Shown: in pieces, positions 1 through 6,033 of the stretch | Layout: each line of letters starts with the position of its first letter | Position numbering within the stretch: the first letter of the stretch is position 1 | Assembly: GCA_025351985.1 (NCBI GenBank) | Contig: JANXUW010000200.1 | Coordinates: 1-6,033, forward strand | Direction: 5' to 3' | DNA length: 6,033 nucleotides | Source: Pseudolysobacter sp. | Lineage (GTDB): Bacteria; Pseudomonadota; Gammaproteobacteria; Xanthomonadales; Rhodanobacteraceae | The notes under the pieces: generated by a model | The model's input: only the letters and a program-made list of their open reading frames with translations | Databases searched by the model: none | What the model was told of the DNA's origin: nothing | Made by a program: the position numbers and the translations under genes

Positions 1-93
1 GGTTTCGAGCGGCTCGTCGTCTACATTTGCGGCCTGACCAATATCCGCGATGCAATTCCGTATCCGCGCGTGCCGGGCAGCGCGGAGTTCTGA
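1..93 (+). CDS. asnS: Asparaginyl-tRNA synthetase, C-terminal end (5' truncated by window)
   Basis: Only the last 30 codons and the TGA stop are present, read in frame 1 from the window edge. The enzyme charges tRNA-Asn with asparagine in the cytoplasm. The fragment begins with GFERLV, which matches class II synthetase motif 3; its arginine contacts ATP in the family. It continues with [13 protein letters not shown] and ends in SAEF, the usual AsnRS C-terminus (family form: NIRD-IPFPRTPG-AEF). The proline-rich RVPG tail separates it from AspRS and LysRS, which share the FERL and RD portions. The protein ends where the family normally ends, so the 3' end looks intact. No convincing intrinsic terminator follows the stop. 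The downstream gene is functionally unrelated. Confidence 0.9.
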   Translation, partial: GFERLVVYICGLTNIRDAIPYPRVPGSAEF

Positions 94-132
94 TCAGCGT
101 CGAGGCTGGCTCAAAGAGGTGACATTCATCAC

Positions 133-161
133 TTGAGTTTGGCGTCGTGCGCGCCGAATAT
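133..161 (+). promoter_or_regulatory. Possible sigma-70 promoter for the VOC gene
   Basis: TTGAGT at 133-138 (4 of 6 to TTGACA) is followed after 17 bases by GAATAT at 156-161 (3 of 6 to TATAAT, keeping the second A and the last T). Transcription would start near 168 and leave a leader of about 30 bases before the ATG at 197. Position and spacing fit, but the -10 is poor, so this is a weak candidate. The VOC gene could instead be read through from asnS. Confidence 0.25.
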
Positions 162-196
162 CAGCGCTCATCGCCACTCCATGCGGAAGGGTTCCC

Positions 197-583
197 ATGA
201 TCGATCACACCGGTTTTTGCGTCAGCGATTTCGCGCGCAGCAAGGCGTTTTATTCTGCAACGCTCGCAGCGATTGGTTTCAAGCTGTTGCTGGAATTTCC
301 CGATGCCGTCACCCAGCGTGGTGACGTCGCGGGTTTCGGCGAACCGCCAAAACCGGAGTTCTGGATTCACAGCGGCACACCGAATCAACCGCGCGTGCAT
401 ATCGCGTTTCGCGTGACGAGCAAAAAACTCGTCGATGACTTTCATGCCGCCGGAATCATGGCAGGTGGCAGCGACAACGGCGCACCCGGAATTCGCGCGC
501 ACTACCACCCGAATTATTACGGCGCATTTGTACTCGATCCCGATGGCCACAATGTCGAGGCGGTGTTTCATGGCGATGCCTGA
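197..583 (+). CDS. VOC family protein (glyoxalase/bleomycin-resistance/dioxygenase fold)
   Basis: This 128-residue protein has the length of a single-unit vicinal-oxygen-chelate protein, which is two beta-alpha-beta-beta-beta modules. The opening MIDHTGFCVSDFARSKAFY is the typical first strand and helix, and LDPDGHNVEAV near residues 113-123 is the typical last strand. His4, His68 and Glu121 sit where VOC enzymes place their metal ligands, so a metal-dependent enzyme is plausible. The substrate cannot be read from the sequence; family members include glyoxalases, thiol transferases, extradiol dioxygenases and drug-binding proteins. There is no signal peptide, so it should be cytoplasmic. The start is supported by a good Shine-Dalgarno, GGAAGGG at 185-191, five bases before the ATG. 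The gene lies 77 bases upstream of an MFS pump on the same strand; a shared detoxification role is only a guess. Confidence 0.88.
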   Translation: MIDHTGFCVSDFARSKAFYSATLAAIGFKLLLEFPDAVTQRGDVAGFGEPPKPEFWIHSGTPNQPRVHIAFRVTSKKLVDDFHAAGIMAGGSDNGAPGIRAHYHPNYYGAFVLDPDGHNVEAVFHGDA

Positions 584-620
584 TTTCACCCTGGCGTGAT
601 CCGGCCTGAATAATCCCGCG

Positions 621-637
621 CCTGCGCCGCAGGTTTT
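621..637 (+). terminator. Short GC hairpin with T4 tract, possible weak terminator
   Basis: CCTGC (621-625) and GCAGG (629-633) form a perfect GC-rich stem around a 3-base loop and are followed directly by TTTT at 634-637. This resembles a small intrinsic terminator between the VOC gene and the MFS gene. The stem is only 5-6 pairs and the T run short, so termination would be partial at best. If active, it argues that the MFS gene needs its own promoter, which I could not identify with confidence. Confidence 0.3.
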
Positions 638-660
638 CACCGCACAGGGCAACGCATTCG

Positions 661-1893
661 ATGAGCACTCCTTCTGCCACTGCCAATCCGCGCTCCGCGG
701 CGTTCATCTTCGTTTTCATCACCGTCGCGCTCGACATGCTCGCGCTCGGCGTGATGGTGCCGGTGCTGCCGAAACTGGTGACCGAATTCAGCGGCGGCAA
801 TGTCGCGCAGGCGAGCGTCGTGGTCGGCATCTTCGGTTTTGCGTGGGCGGCGATGCAGTTTTTTTTCTCGCCGGTACTCGGCTCGCTGTCGGATCATTTC
901 GGCCGTCGTCCGGTCATCGTGTTGTCGAACTTCGGCATGGGCCTGGATTATCTGTTCATGGCGCTGGCACCGTCGTTGTGGTGGCTGTTCGTCGGGCGCC
1001 TGATCTCCGGCGTTACCGCGGCCACCTACTCCACCGCCTGTGCGTATATCGCCGATGTCACGCCGCCGGAAAAACGCGCGGCGAAATTCGGTTTGCTCGG
1101 CGCGGCGTTCGGCTTGGGATTCGTGATCGGGCCGGCGCTTGGCGGCGTGCTCGGTGAAATAGATTTGCGCCTGCCGTTCTGGATTGCGGCAGGTTTGAGT
1201 CTGGCGAATGCGGCGTATGGTTTTTTTGTCCTGCCCGAATCCCTGCCGCGCGAAAATCGCGCGCCGTTTCATTGGCGCAGTGCCAATCCGATCGGGGCAA
1301 TGGCGTTTCTGCGCCGCCATCCGCTGCTGCTCGGCCTCGCTATCGCGGGTTTCCTGCAACGCATCGCGCACGAATCCTTGCCGAGCGTTTTTGTGTTGAA
1401 TACCGAATATCGTTTTGCCTGGAACAGCGCGACCACCGGGCTGTTTCTCGCGGCGATCGGACTGGCTTCGATGGCCGTATCGGCATTGCTGGTCGGGCCG
1501 GTCGTCAAGCGCCTCGGCGAGCGTCATGCGTTGTACATCGGCCTGGCGTTCGGCGCGCTCGGATTTGCGCTGTACGGTATCGCACCGAGCAGTCTGGTAT
1601 TCACGATCGGCCTGCCGCTGCTGGCGATGTGGGGCTTGTGCGGGCCGGCGCTGCAAGGCCTCATGACACGCCACGTCGAACCGTCCGAACAAGGCCAGTT
1701 GCAAGGCGCACAGGCGAGCCTGATGGGCGTCGCCGGCATGATCGGGCCGCTGCTGTTCACACAAACGTTTGCGATGGCGATCCGCGAAAACAGCGTTGTG
1801 CATTTCCCCGGCGCTCCGTTTGTGCTGGCCGCATTGCTGGTGGCTGCAGCGCTGGCAACGGCGTGGCGTACGTTGTATCGGCGCGAAGGCTGA
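661..1893 (+). CDS. MFS transporter, TCR/Tet-like DHA1 drug:H+ antiporter
   Basis: This 410-residue protein has about 12 hydrophobic segments, the length and layout of DHA1 efflux pumps in the inner membrane, which exchange a small molecule for protons. Visible motifs are Asp25 in helix 1, motif A between helices 2 and 3 (GSLSDHFGRRP, residues 74-84), LDYLFMALA in helix 3 (Asp96), a basic/acidic turn ADVTPPEKRA (131-140), motif C in helix 5 (GLGFVIGPALGG, 151-162), and SEQGQLQGAQASL (342-354), a recognisable TetA-class segment. The central loop lies near residues 195-215. By a manual ungapped comparison with remembered TetA(B), the helix 8 histidine (His257) falls on Ser270 and the helix 9 aspartate (Asp285) on Gly298, so tetracycline export is doubtful and the substrate is unknown. 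No tetR-like repressor is adjacent. The start is at 661 with only a weak AGGG 11 bases upstream; the N-terminus fits the family. Confidence 0.9.
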   Translation: MSTPSATANPRSAAFIFVFITVALDMLALGVMVPVLPKLVTEFSGGNVAQASVVVGIFGFAWAAMQFFFSPVLGSLSDHFGRRPVIVLSNFGMGLDYLFMALAPSLWWLFVGRLISGVTAATYSTACAYIADVTPPEKRAAKFGLLGAAFGLGFVIGPALGGVLGEIDLRLPFWIAAGLSLANAAYGFFVLPESLPRENRAPFHWRSANPIGAMAFLRRHPLLLGLAIAGFLQRIAHESLPSVFVLNTEYRFAWNSATTGLFLAAIGLASMAVSALLVGPVVKRLGERHALYIGLAFGALGFALYGIAPSSLVFTIGLPLLAMWGLCGPALQGLMTRHVEPSEQGQLQGAQASLMGVAGMIGPLLFTQTFAMAIRENSVVHFPGAPFVLAALLVAAALATAWRTLYRREG

Positions 1894-1926
1894 GGGCCGA
1901 CGCGGGAACGGGAACGTAAAAAATCA

Positions 1927-2036
1927 CCGTCATCCCGGCGCAGGCTGGGATCCATTTTGATTTTTCTTACGCCTGCTGAAACCCCGCCCCAACAGATCGG
2001 GGTCAACATGGATCCCAGCCTGCGCTGGGATGACGG
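1927..2036. repeat. Inverted pair of REP-like palindromes (BIME-type element)
   Basis: A 34-base unit at 1927-1960 recurs as its reverse complement at 2003-2036 with 32 of 34 matches, separated by 42 bases. Each unit is itself a hairpin. The left copy has ATCCCGGC, loop GCAG, GCTGGGAT (1932-1951, one G-T pair). The right copy has ATCCCAGC, loop CTGC, GCTGGGAT (2012-2031, perfect). The spacer holds a smaller CCCCG/CGGGG stem (1982-1986 with 1998-2002). This nested design, between two genes and outside coding sequence, is that of REP pairs mobilised by RAYT (TnpA-REP) transposases in gammaproteobacteria. No transposase is present here. The left hairpin is followed by a T-rich stretch (1954-1967), so it may also end or stabilise the 3' end of the MFS transcript, whose stop lies 33 bases upstream. 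Confidence 0.85.
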
Positions 2037-2056
2037 CTGGCTTCCATTTCGCGGCA

Positions 2057-2084
2057 TTGCCCTAATACTTCCCCGCGTTATAAG
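2057..2084 (+). promoter_or_regulatory. Probable sigma-70 promoter of cysJIH
   Basis: TTGCCC at 2057-2062 (-35, 4 of 6) and TATAAG at 2079-2084 (-10, 5 of 6) are 16 bases apart. This is the best promoter-like pair between the REP element and cysJ. Transcription would begin near 2091 and give a leader of about 75 bases. TAATAC at 2063-2068 is an alternative -10 but lacks a good -35. In the gammaproteobacteria where it has been studied, the cysJIH operon is activated by the LysR-type regulator CysB; a mediocre -35 would fit an activated promoter. Confidence 0.4.
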
Positions 2085-2102
2085 CGCATAACAACATATT
2101 GT
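2077..2102 (+). promoter_or_regulatory. Inverted repeats over the cysJ -10 region, candidate regulator site
   Basis: GTTAT (2077-2081) and ATAAC (2088-2092) form an inverted repeat with a 6-base spacer that overlaps the proposed -10. It runs into a second imperfect palindrome, ACAACATATTGT (2091-2102, 5 of 6 pairs). These AT-rich dyads stand out in GC-rich surroundings. A LysR-type regulator such as CysB is the obvious candidate given the genes, but CysB sites are poorly conserved and activator sites usually lie further upstream, so a repressor or chance is also possible. Confidence 0.25.
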
Positions 2103-2145
2103 TTCCGGCGCCGCGCGCGCGCGAGCAAAATTCGTCATCCTCAGT

Positions 2146-2165
2146 GTTTGGACGTCTAAACGGCC
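2146..2165 (+). promoter_or_regulatory. Met-box-like palindrome at the cysJ ribosome-binding region
   Basis: GTTTGGACGTCTAAAC (2146-2161) is a 16-base palindrome with one mismatched pair (G-T), ending four bases before the cysJ ATG. Read in 8-base steps it contains GGACGTCT (2150-2157; 7 of 8 to the MetJ met-box AGACGTCT) and then AAACGGCC (2158-2165; 5 of 8). In RNA it would fold as a 6-pair stem with an ACGU loop and cover GGACG (2150-2154), the only Shine-Dalgarno-like sequence. It could be an operator for a methionine-type repressor, a translational hairpin, or chance; a single palindrome of this quality is expected a few times in 6 kb. Confidence 0.3.
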
Positions 2166-3974
2166 ATGAGCTTGACCCCCGCCATTCACGCGCTGCTGCC
2201 GCTCTCGGAAGAGAAATCGAGCCTGCTGACCTCGCTGCTCGACGGCCTCGACGCTGCAGCATTGCATTGGCTGTCCGGCTACGCCGCGGGCCTCGCGGTG
2301 CGCCGCCCGGCCGAGTTGCATGTGCTGCCGACACCCGCTGCAGCCGCGCAGAATGCGCCGATCCTCAGCATCGTCTACGGCTCGCAAACCGGCAACAGCC
2401 GGCATCTGGCCGAGCAACTCAAGCGCGAAGCGGAAGCCAGCGGACTCGGCGTACGTTTGCTGCGCGCGGGCGAATATCCGTTGCGCGAACTGAAGAACGA
2501 ACGCCTGCTGTATCTCATCATCAGCACGCAGGGCGATGGCGATCCGCCCGATGATGCGCGTGGTCTGGTCGAGCACCTGCTATCGAAACGCGCGCCGGAA
2601 CTGAAGCAACTGAGTTTTGCCGTGCTCGCGCTCGGTGATTCGAGTTATCCGAAATTCTGCGAGACCGGGCGCCTGCTCGACGAGCGCCTCGCCGCACTCG
2701 GCGCCACGCGTGCATTGCCGCGTGTCGACTGCGATCTGGATTTCGAACGCGACGGCAAACCGTGGCTGATTCGTGCATTGAACTCGGCACGCGAACAGCT
2801 CAAGCCCGTTGCCGCGATTGCGAGCATCAAGACGCTGCGCAGCGTCACCGGCGCGGCGTTGTTTGGCCGCGATAACCCGTTCCGCGCCGAAGTGCTAGCA
2901 AGCCAACGCATCACCGGGCGCGACGCGCAAAAAGACGTGCGCCATATCGAGTTGTCGCTGGCCGATTCGGGCCTGAGTTATTCGCCCGGCGATGCGCTCG
3001 GCGTGTGGCCGCAGAACCCGCCATCGCTCGTCAACGAATTGCTGCAGACGTTGAAACTCGATGGTAGCAACGAGGTTGAATTCGAAGGCAGGCGCTTGCC
3101 GCTATCGCGCTGGCTCGGTGGCGAACGCGAGATCACACGACTCGCGCGTCCGTTCCTCGCGACCCACGCTGCACATGCGGGCAGTACCGAACTGAATCGC
3201 TTACTGGCACCGGCGTCGCGCGATGAACTCGCGCCGTTGCTGCGCGATTACCAGGTAATCGACGTGCTGCGCCAATGGCCGGCGTTGTGGAGCGGCGAGG
3301 AACTGGTCGCGAGTTTGCGTCGACTCATGCCGCGGCTGTATTCGATCGCATCGAGCCAGAAGCTGGTCGGCGACGAAGTGCATCTCACGCTAGGCACGAT
3401 CGACTATCAGGCGTTCGGCAGCCGGCACATCGGTGCCGCATCGAATTTTCTCGCGACGCTCGACGACGATGATCGCGCACCGGTATATGTCGAAAGCAAC
3501 GAGCGCTTCCGCCTGCCTGCGGATACGAGTCGCGACATCCTCATGATCGGTCCCGGCACCGGCGTCGCGCCGTTCCGCGCGTTCGTGCAGGAACGCACCG
3601 CGATCGGCGCCGCGGGTCGCAACTGGTTGTTCTTCGGCGAGCAATATTTCGCGAGTCAATTTTTGTATCAAATCGAATGGCAGGACGCGCTGAAGAAAGG
3701 CCAGCTGCACCGACTCGACCTCGCTTTTTCGCGCGACCAGGCCGAAAAAATCTACGTGCAGCAGCGCTTGCGCGAGCAAGGTCGCGAGGTCTGGAGCTGG
3801 CTCGAAAACGGTGCGCATCTGTACGTGTGCGGCGACGCCACGCGCATGGCGCCCGACGTACATGCGGCGCTGCGCGAGATCGTGATCGAACACGGCGGCA
3901 AGTCGAGCGAAGACGCCGATGACTATCTGGCGCGGCTTTCGCAAGAAAACCGCTACGCCCGCAACGTGTATTGA
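2166..3974 (+). CDS. cysJ: Sulfite reductase [NADPH] flavoprotein alpha-component
   Basis: This 602-residue protein matches the usual length (about 600). CysJ takes electrons from NADPH, moves them through FAD and FMN, and feeds the CysI hemoprotein in the cytoplasm. Domains in order: an N-terminal tail; a flavodoxin-type FMN domain (about 66-205) with YGSQTGNS (71-78), [12 protein letters not shown] (120-131) and [10 protein letters not shown] (156-165); a connecting plus FAD domain (about 234-455) with [17 protein letters not shown] and the FAD signature RLYSIASS (390-397); and an NADPH domain with [12 protein letters not shown] (462-473), NWLFFGEQ and YVCGDA (553-558). The C-terminus RNVY carries the aromatic residue that stacks on FAD in the family. 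All cofactor motifs are intact. The ATG at 2166 opens with a normal CysJ N-terminus (ALLPL, then HWLSGYAAG at 34-42); its ribosome site is weak and lies inside a palindrome. It is the first gene of the operon, seven bases before cysI. Confidence 0.97.
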   Translation: MSLTPAIHALLPLSEEKSSLLTSLLDGLDAAALHWLSGYAAGLAVRRPAELHVLPTPAAAAQNAPILSIVYGSQTGNSRHLAEQLKREAEASGLGVRLLRAGEYPLRELKNERLLYLIISTQGDGDPPDDARGLVEHLLSKRAPELKQLSFAVLALGDSSYPKFCETGRLLDERLAALGATRALPRVDCDLDFERDGKPWLIRALNSAREQLKPVAAIASIKTLRSVTGAALFGRDNPFRAEVLASQRITGRDAQKDVRHIELSLADSGLSYSPGDALGVWPQNPPSLVNELLQTLKLDGSNEVEFEGRRLPLSRWLGGEREITRLARPFLATHAAHAGSTELNRLLAPASRDELAPLLRDYQVIDVLRQWPALWSGEELVASLRRLMPRLYSIASSQKLVGDEVHLTLGTIDYQAFGSRHIGAASNFLATLDDDDRAPVYVESNERFRLPADTSRDILMIGPGTGVAPFRAFVQERTAIGAAGRNWLFFGEQYFASQFLYQIEWQDALKKGQLHRLDLAFSRDQAEKIYVQQRLREQGREVWSWLENGAHLYVCGDATRMAPDVHAALREIVIEHGGKSSEDADDYLARLSQENRYARNVY

Positions 3975-3981
3975 GAGCAGG

Positions 3982-5700
3982 ATGAGCACCCCCGAAACAC
4001 CGTCACCCGCACCGCTGTCCGCTGTCGAAATCATCAAGAGCAAAAGTCGCCACCTGCGCGGCACGCTGGTCGAAAGTCTGGCCGATGCGGTCACCGGTGC
4101 GATCGCCGATGACGATACGCAGCTGATCAAGTTCCACGGCAGTTACCAGCAGGACGATCGCGATATTCGCGAGGAACGCCGCGCGCAGAAACTCGAACCG
4201 GCCTACAGTTTCATGATACGCACGCGCCTGCCGGGCGGCGTCTGCACGCCGCAGCAATGGCTGGCGCTGGACGCGATCGCACGCACCTACGCCAACGGCA
4301 CGCTGCGCCTGACCACACGCCAGGCGTTTCAGGTGCACGGCGTGATCAAGCGTCACCTCAAGGCAACGATCGCGGCGATGAATGCGAGCCTGATCGACAC
4401 CATCGCCGCGTGCGGCGACGTCAATCGCAATGTGCTCGCCAATGCCAATCCGGTTGAAACCAAATTGCATACCGAGGTTTACGACTGGGCGATGAAACTG
4501 TCGGAACACCTGCTACCGAAAACACGGGCGTATCACGAGATCTGGCTCGACGGCGAAAAAGTCGCGGGCAGTGTCGATGTCGAACCGATCTACGGCGATA
4601 CCTATCTGCCACGCAAATTCAAGGCCGCGATCGCGGTGCCGCCGTACAACGATGTTGACGTCTACGCGCACGATCTCGGCTTCATCGCGATTATCGAAAA
4701 CGGCGTACTGAGCGGATTCAACGTCACGGTCGGTGGTGGCATGGGCGCGACGCATGGCGATGCGGCGACGTTCCCGCGATTGGCCGATCTGATCGGTTTT
4801 ATCGCGCCGGAACAATTACTCGACGTTGCCGAAACCGTGGTCAAGGTACAGCGCGATTTCGGCGATCGCACGCTGCGCAAACATGCACGGTTGAAATACA
4901 CGATCGAGGATCGCGGCATCGACTGGTTTCGCCGCGAACTCGAACAGCGCCTCGGGTTTGCATTGGCAGCGCCGCGCGATTTCGAATTCATCCACAGCGG
5001 CGATCGCTTCGGCTGGGTGCAAGGCCACGACGGACGCTGGCATCTCACGCTGCGCATCGAAGCCGGACGCATCGTCGACAAACCGGGCCAGGCATGGCTG
5101 AGCGGATTGAACGCGATCGCGCAGATTCACCAAGGCGATTTTCGCCTGACCGCCAACCAGAACCTGATCGTCGCCGGCATCGCCGAAAACGAACGCAAGA
5201 ACATCGAAGCATTGCTCGTAAAACACGGCCTTGATGGTTATCGCGAGGCAACGCCGCTGCGCCTGAATGCGCTCGCGTGTGTCGCCTTGCCGACGTGCGC
5301 GCTGGCGATGGCCGAGGCCGAGCGTTATCTGCCCGAACTCGTGACAAAACTCGAAACGCAACTCGATACGCACGGCTTGCGCGAAGCGGATATCCGTTTG
5401 CGCATTACCGGCTGTCCGAACGGTTGCGCGCGTCCGTACCTGGCCGAAATCGGCTTGGTCGGCAAAGCGCCGGGGCGTTACAACCTCATGCTCGGCGCGG
5501 ACGCGCGCGGCCAGCGCCTGAACCGGATGTATCGCGAGAATATCGACGAAGACGAAATCCTCGGCGTGCTCGATCCGCTGTTCGCGCGCTACGCGGACGA
5601 ACGCGAAAGCAGCGAAGGTTTCGGTGATTTTTTATTGCGCGCCGGTGTGATTGCCGCACCGCGCCCTGCCTTGCGAATACCCGTGGAGACAACAACATGA
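3982..5700 (+). CDS. cysI: Sulfite reductase [NADPH] hemoprotein beta-component
   Basis: This 572-residue protein is close to the 570 of E. coli CysI. It carries siroheme and a 4Fe-4S cluster and reduces sulfite to sulfide with electrons from CysJ. The cluster cysteines are Cys433 and Cys439 (ACVALPTC) and Cys478 and Cys482 (TGCPNGC), the family's CX5C...CX3C pattern; the last bridges to siroheme. Substrate and siroheme contacts are present: Arg82 (RTRLPGG), Arg149 (NRNVL), and Lys212 and Lys214 (PRKFK). The two sulfite reductase repeats are recognisable from [12 protein letters not shown] (109-120) and [14 protein letters not shown] (386-399), and [10 protein letters not shown] (493-502) is typical. 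The frame is open further upstream to an ATG at 3919 inside cysJ, but 3982 is chosen: [15 protein letters not shown] resembles a normal tail, the length fits, and TGAGAG lies just upstream at 3972-3977. It overlaps cysH by four bases. Confidence 0.97.
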   Translation: MSTPETPSPAPLSAVEIIKSKSRHLRGTLVESLADAVTGAIADDDTQLIKFHGSYQQDDRDIREERRAQKLEPAYSFMIRTRLPGGVCTPQQWLALDAIARTYANGTLRLTTRQAFQVHGVIKRHLKATIAAMNASLIDTIAACGDVNRNVLANANPVETKLHTEVYDWAMKLSEHLLPKTRAYHEIWLDGEKVAGSVDVEPIYGDTYLPRKFKAAIAVPPYNDVDVYAHDLGFIAIIENGVLSGFNVTVGGGMGATHGDAATFPRLADLIGFIAPEQLLDVAETVVKVQRDFGDRTLRKHARLKYTIEDRGIDWFRRELEQRLGFALAAPRDFEFIHSGDRFGWVQGHDGRWHLTLRIEAGRIVDKPGQAWLSGLNAIAQIHQGDFRLTANQNLIVAGIAENERKNIEALLVKHGLDGYREATPLRLNALACVALPTCALAMAEAERYLPELVTKLETQLDTHGLREADIRLRITGCPNGCARPYLAEIGLVGKAPGRYNLMLGADARGQRLNRMYRENIDEDEILGVLDPLFARYADERESSEGFGDFLLRAGVIAAPRPALRIPVETTT

Positions 5701-6033
5701 ACGTTCCCGACCTGGTCAGCGCCGCCGACGATTTGCGCGCGCGGGCCGAATTGAATGCCGCGCTGGAAAAACTCGACGCCGCAGATCGCGTCGCCTGGGC
5801 GCTGAAAAACCTGCCCGGCAACTACGCCGTGTCGTCGAGCTTCGGCGCGCAATCCGCGGTGGCCTTGCATCTGGTCACGCAGCAGCAGCCGAATATTCCG
5901 GTGGTGCTGATCGATACCGGTTATCTGTTTCCGCAAACTTATCAATTTGCCGACCAACTCACCGAACGCCTCAAGCTCAATCTCAAGGTGTATCGCGGCA
6001 GCCTGAGCATCGCGTGGATGGAAGCGCGTTTCG
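5697..6033 (+). CDS. cysH: Phosphoadenosine phosphosulfate (PAPS) reductase, N-terminal part (3' truncated by window)
   Basis: The first 112 codons are present and the frame is open to the window edge; the family is about 240 residues long. CysH reduces PAPS to sulfite and adenosine 3',5'-bisphosphate using thioredoxin, the step before Cys[21 protein letters not shown] (18-36), the PP-loop-like [15 protein letters not shown] (46-60) and [12 protein letters not shown] (73-84) followed by [10 protein letters not shown] match E. coli-type CysH closely. The catalytic cysteine near the C-terminus is outside the window. The extra CC...CXXC cysteines that mark 4Fe-4S APS reductases also cannot be checked, so the PAPS assignment rests on N-terminal similarity and the cysJIH order. 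The ATG overlaps the cysI stop as ATGA, and GGAG at 5685-5688 is a good ribosome site eight bases upstream, so translational coupling is likely. Confidence 0.93.
   Translation, partial: MNVPDLVSAADDLRARAELNAALEKLDAADRVAWALKNLPGNYAVSSSFGAQSAVALHLVTQQQPNIPVVLIDTGYLFPQTYQFADQLTERLKLNLKVYRGSLSIAWMEARF

Noticed and set aside
117..134. Hairpin AGGTGA/TCACTT after asnS as a terminator
   Set aside because: The stem is weak with a G-T pair, and no T tract follows; it also runs into the possible -35 at 133.
637..1803. Long open frame on the minus strand opposite the MFS gene (388 codons)
   Set aside because: It is an antisense shadow of a strongly supported transporter. The protein is rich in Arg, Gln and His with no recognisable domain, as expected from the reverse of GC-rich codons.
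1927..2036. CRISPR or insertion-sequence ends
   Set aside because: There are only two copies, in inverted orientation, with hairpins in each copy and only 42 bases between them; there is no transposase, no direct-repeat array and no target duplication that I can see.
2099..2554. Plus-strand open frame of 151 codons overlapping the cysJ start
   Set aside because: Out of frame with cysJ, low-complexity Arg/Ala composition, and no recognisable domain.
1524..2576. Minus-strand open frame spanning the MFS end, the REP pair and the cysJ start (350 codons)
   Set aside because: It crosses two real genes and the repeat element and shows no domain; its openness reflects base composition.
3919..3981. 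Possible 21-residue N-terminal extension of cysI from an ATG inside cysJ
   Set aside because: The extension lies wholly over the conserved cysJ C-terminus, has no CysI-like sequence, and the start at 3982 gives the family length and has a purine-rich ribosome site.
3390..4130. Minus-strand open frame opposite the cysJ/cysI junction (246 codons)
   Set aside because: Antisense to two highly conserved genes; no family resemblance or ribosome site that stands out.

Overview
The window looks like chromosomal DNA of a gammaproteobacterium, most likely of the order Xanthomonadales (Rhodanobacteraceae or Xanthomonadaceae). This rests on the GC-rich sequence (about 60% by eye), strong G/C third-position preference, proteins closely resembling the Escherichia coli CysJ, CysI and CysH families, and a paired REP-like palindrome of a kind common in that group. 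The taxonomic call is inference; no marker gene in the window fixes it.

All genes are on the + strand. The first 93 bases are the 3' end of an asparaginyl-tRNA synthetase gene (asnS). After about 100 bases comes a small VOC (glyoxalase/bleomycin-resistance fold) protein (197-583), then a 12-helix MFS drug/H+ antiporter of the TCR/Tet type (661-1893). The 272-base gap 1894-2165 holds two inverted copies of a REP-like palindrome (a BIME-type element, 1927-2036), followed by the probable promoter and leader of the sulfur genes. From 2166 to the end lies a tightly packed cysJ-cysI-cysH operon: 7 bases separate cysJ and cysI, and cysI and cysH overlap by 4 bases (ATGA). cysH runs off the window.

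The cys genes act in sequence in assimilatory sulfate reduction. CysH reduces PAPS to sulfite with thioredoxin. The CysJ flavoprotein takes electrons from NADPH and passes them through FAD and FMN to CysI, whose siroheme and 4Fe-4S cluster carry out the six-electron reduction of sulfite to sulfide for cysteine synthesis. Gene content is conventional. The parts most worth a second look are non-coding: the REP pair, a met-box-like palindrome directly at the cysJ start, an inverted repeat at the likely -10 region, and substitution of two TetA-type functional residues in the MFS pump. I found no evidence of a new defence, CRISPR or mobile system.
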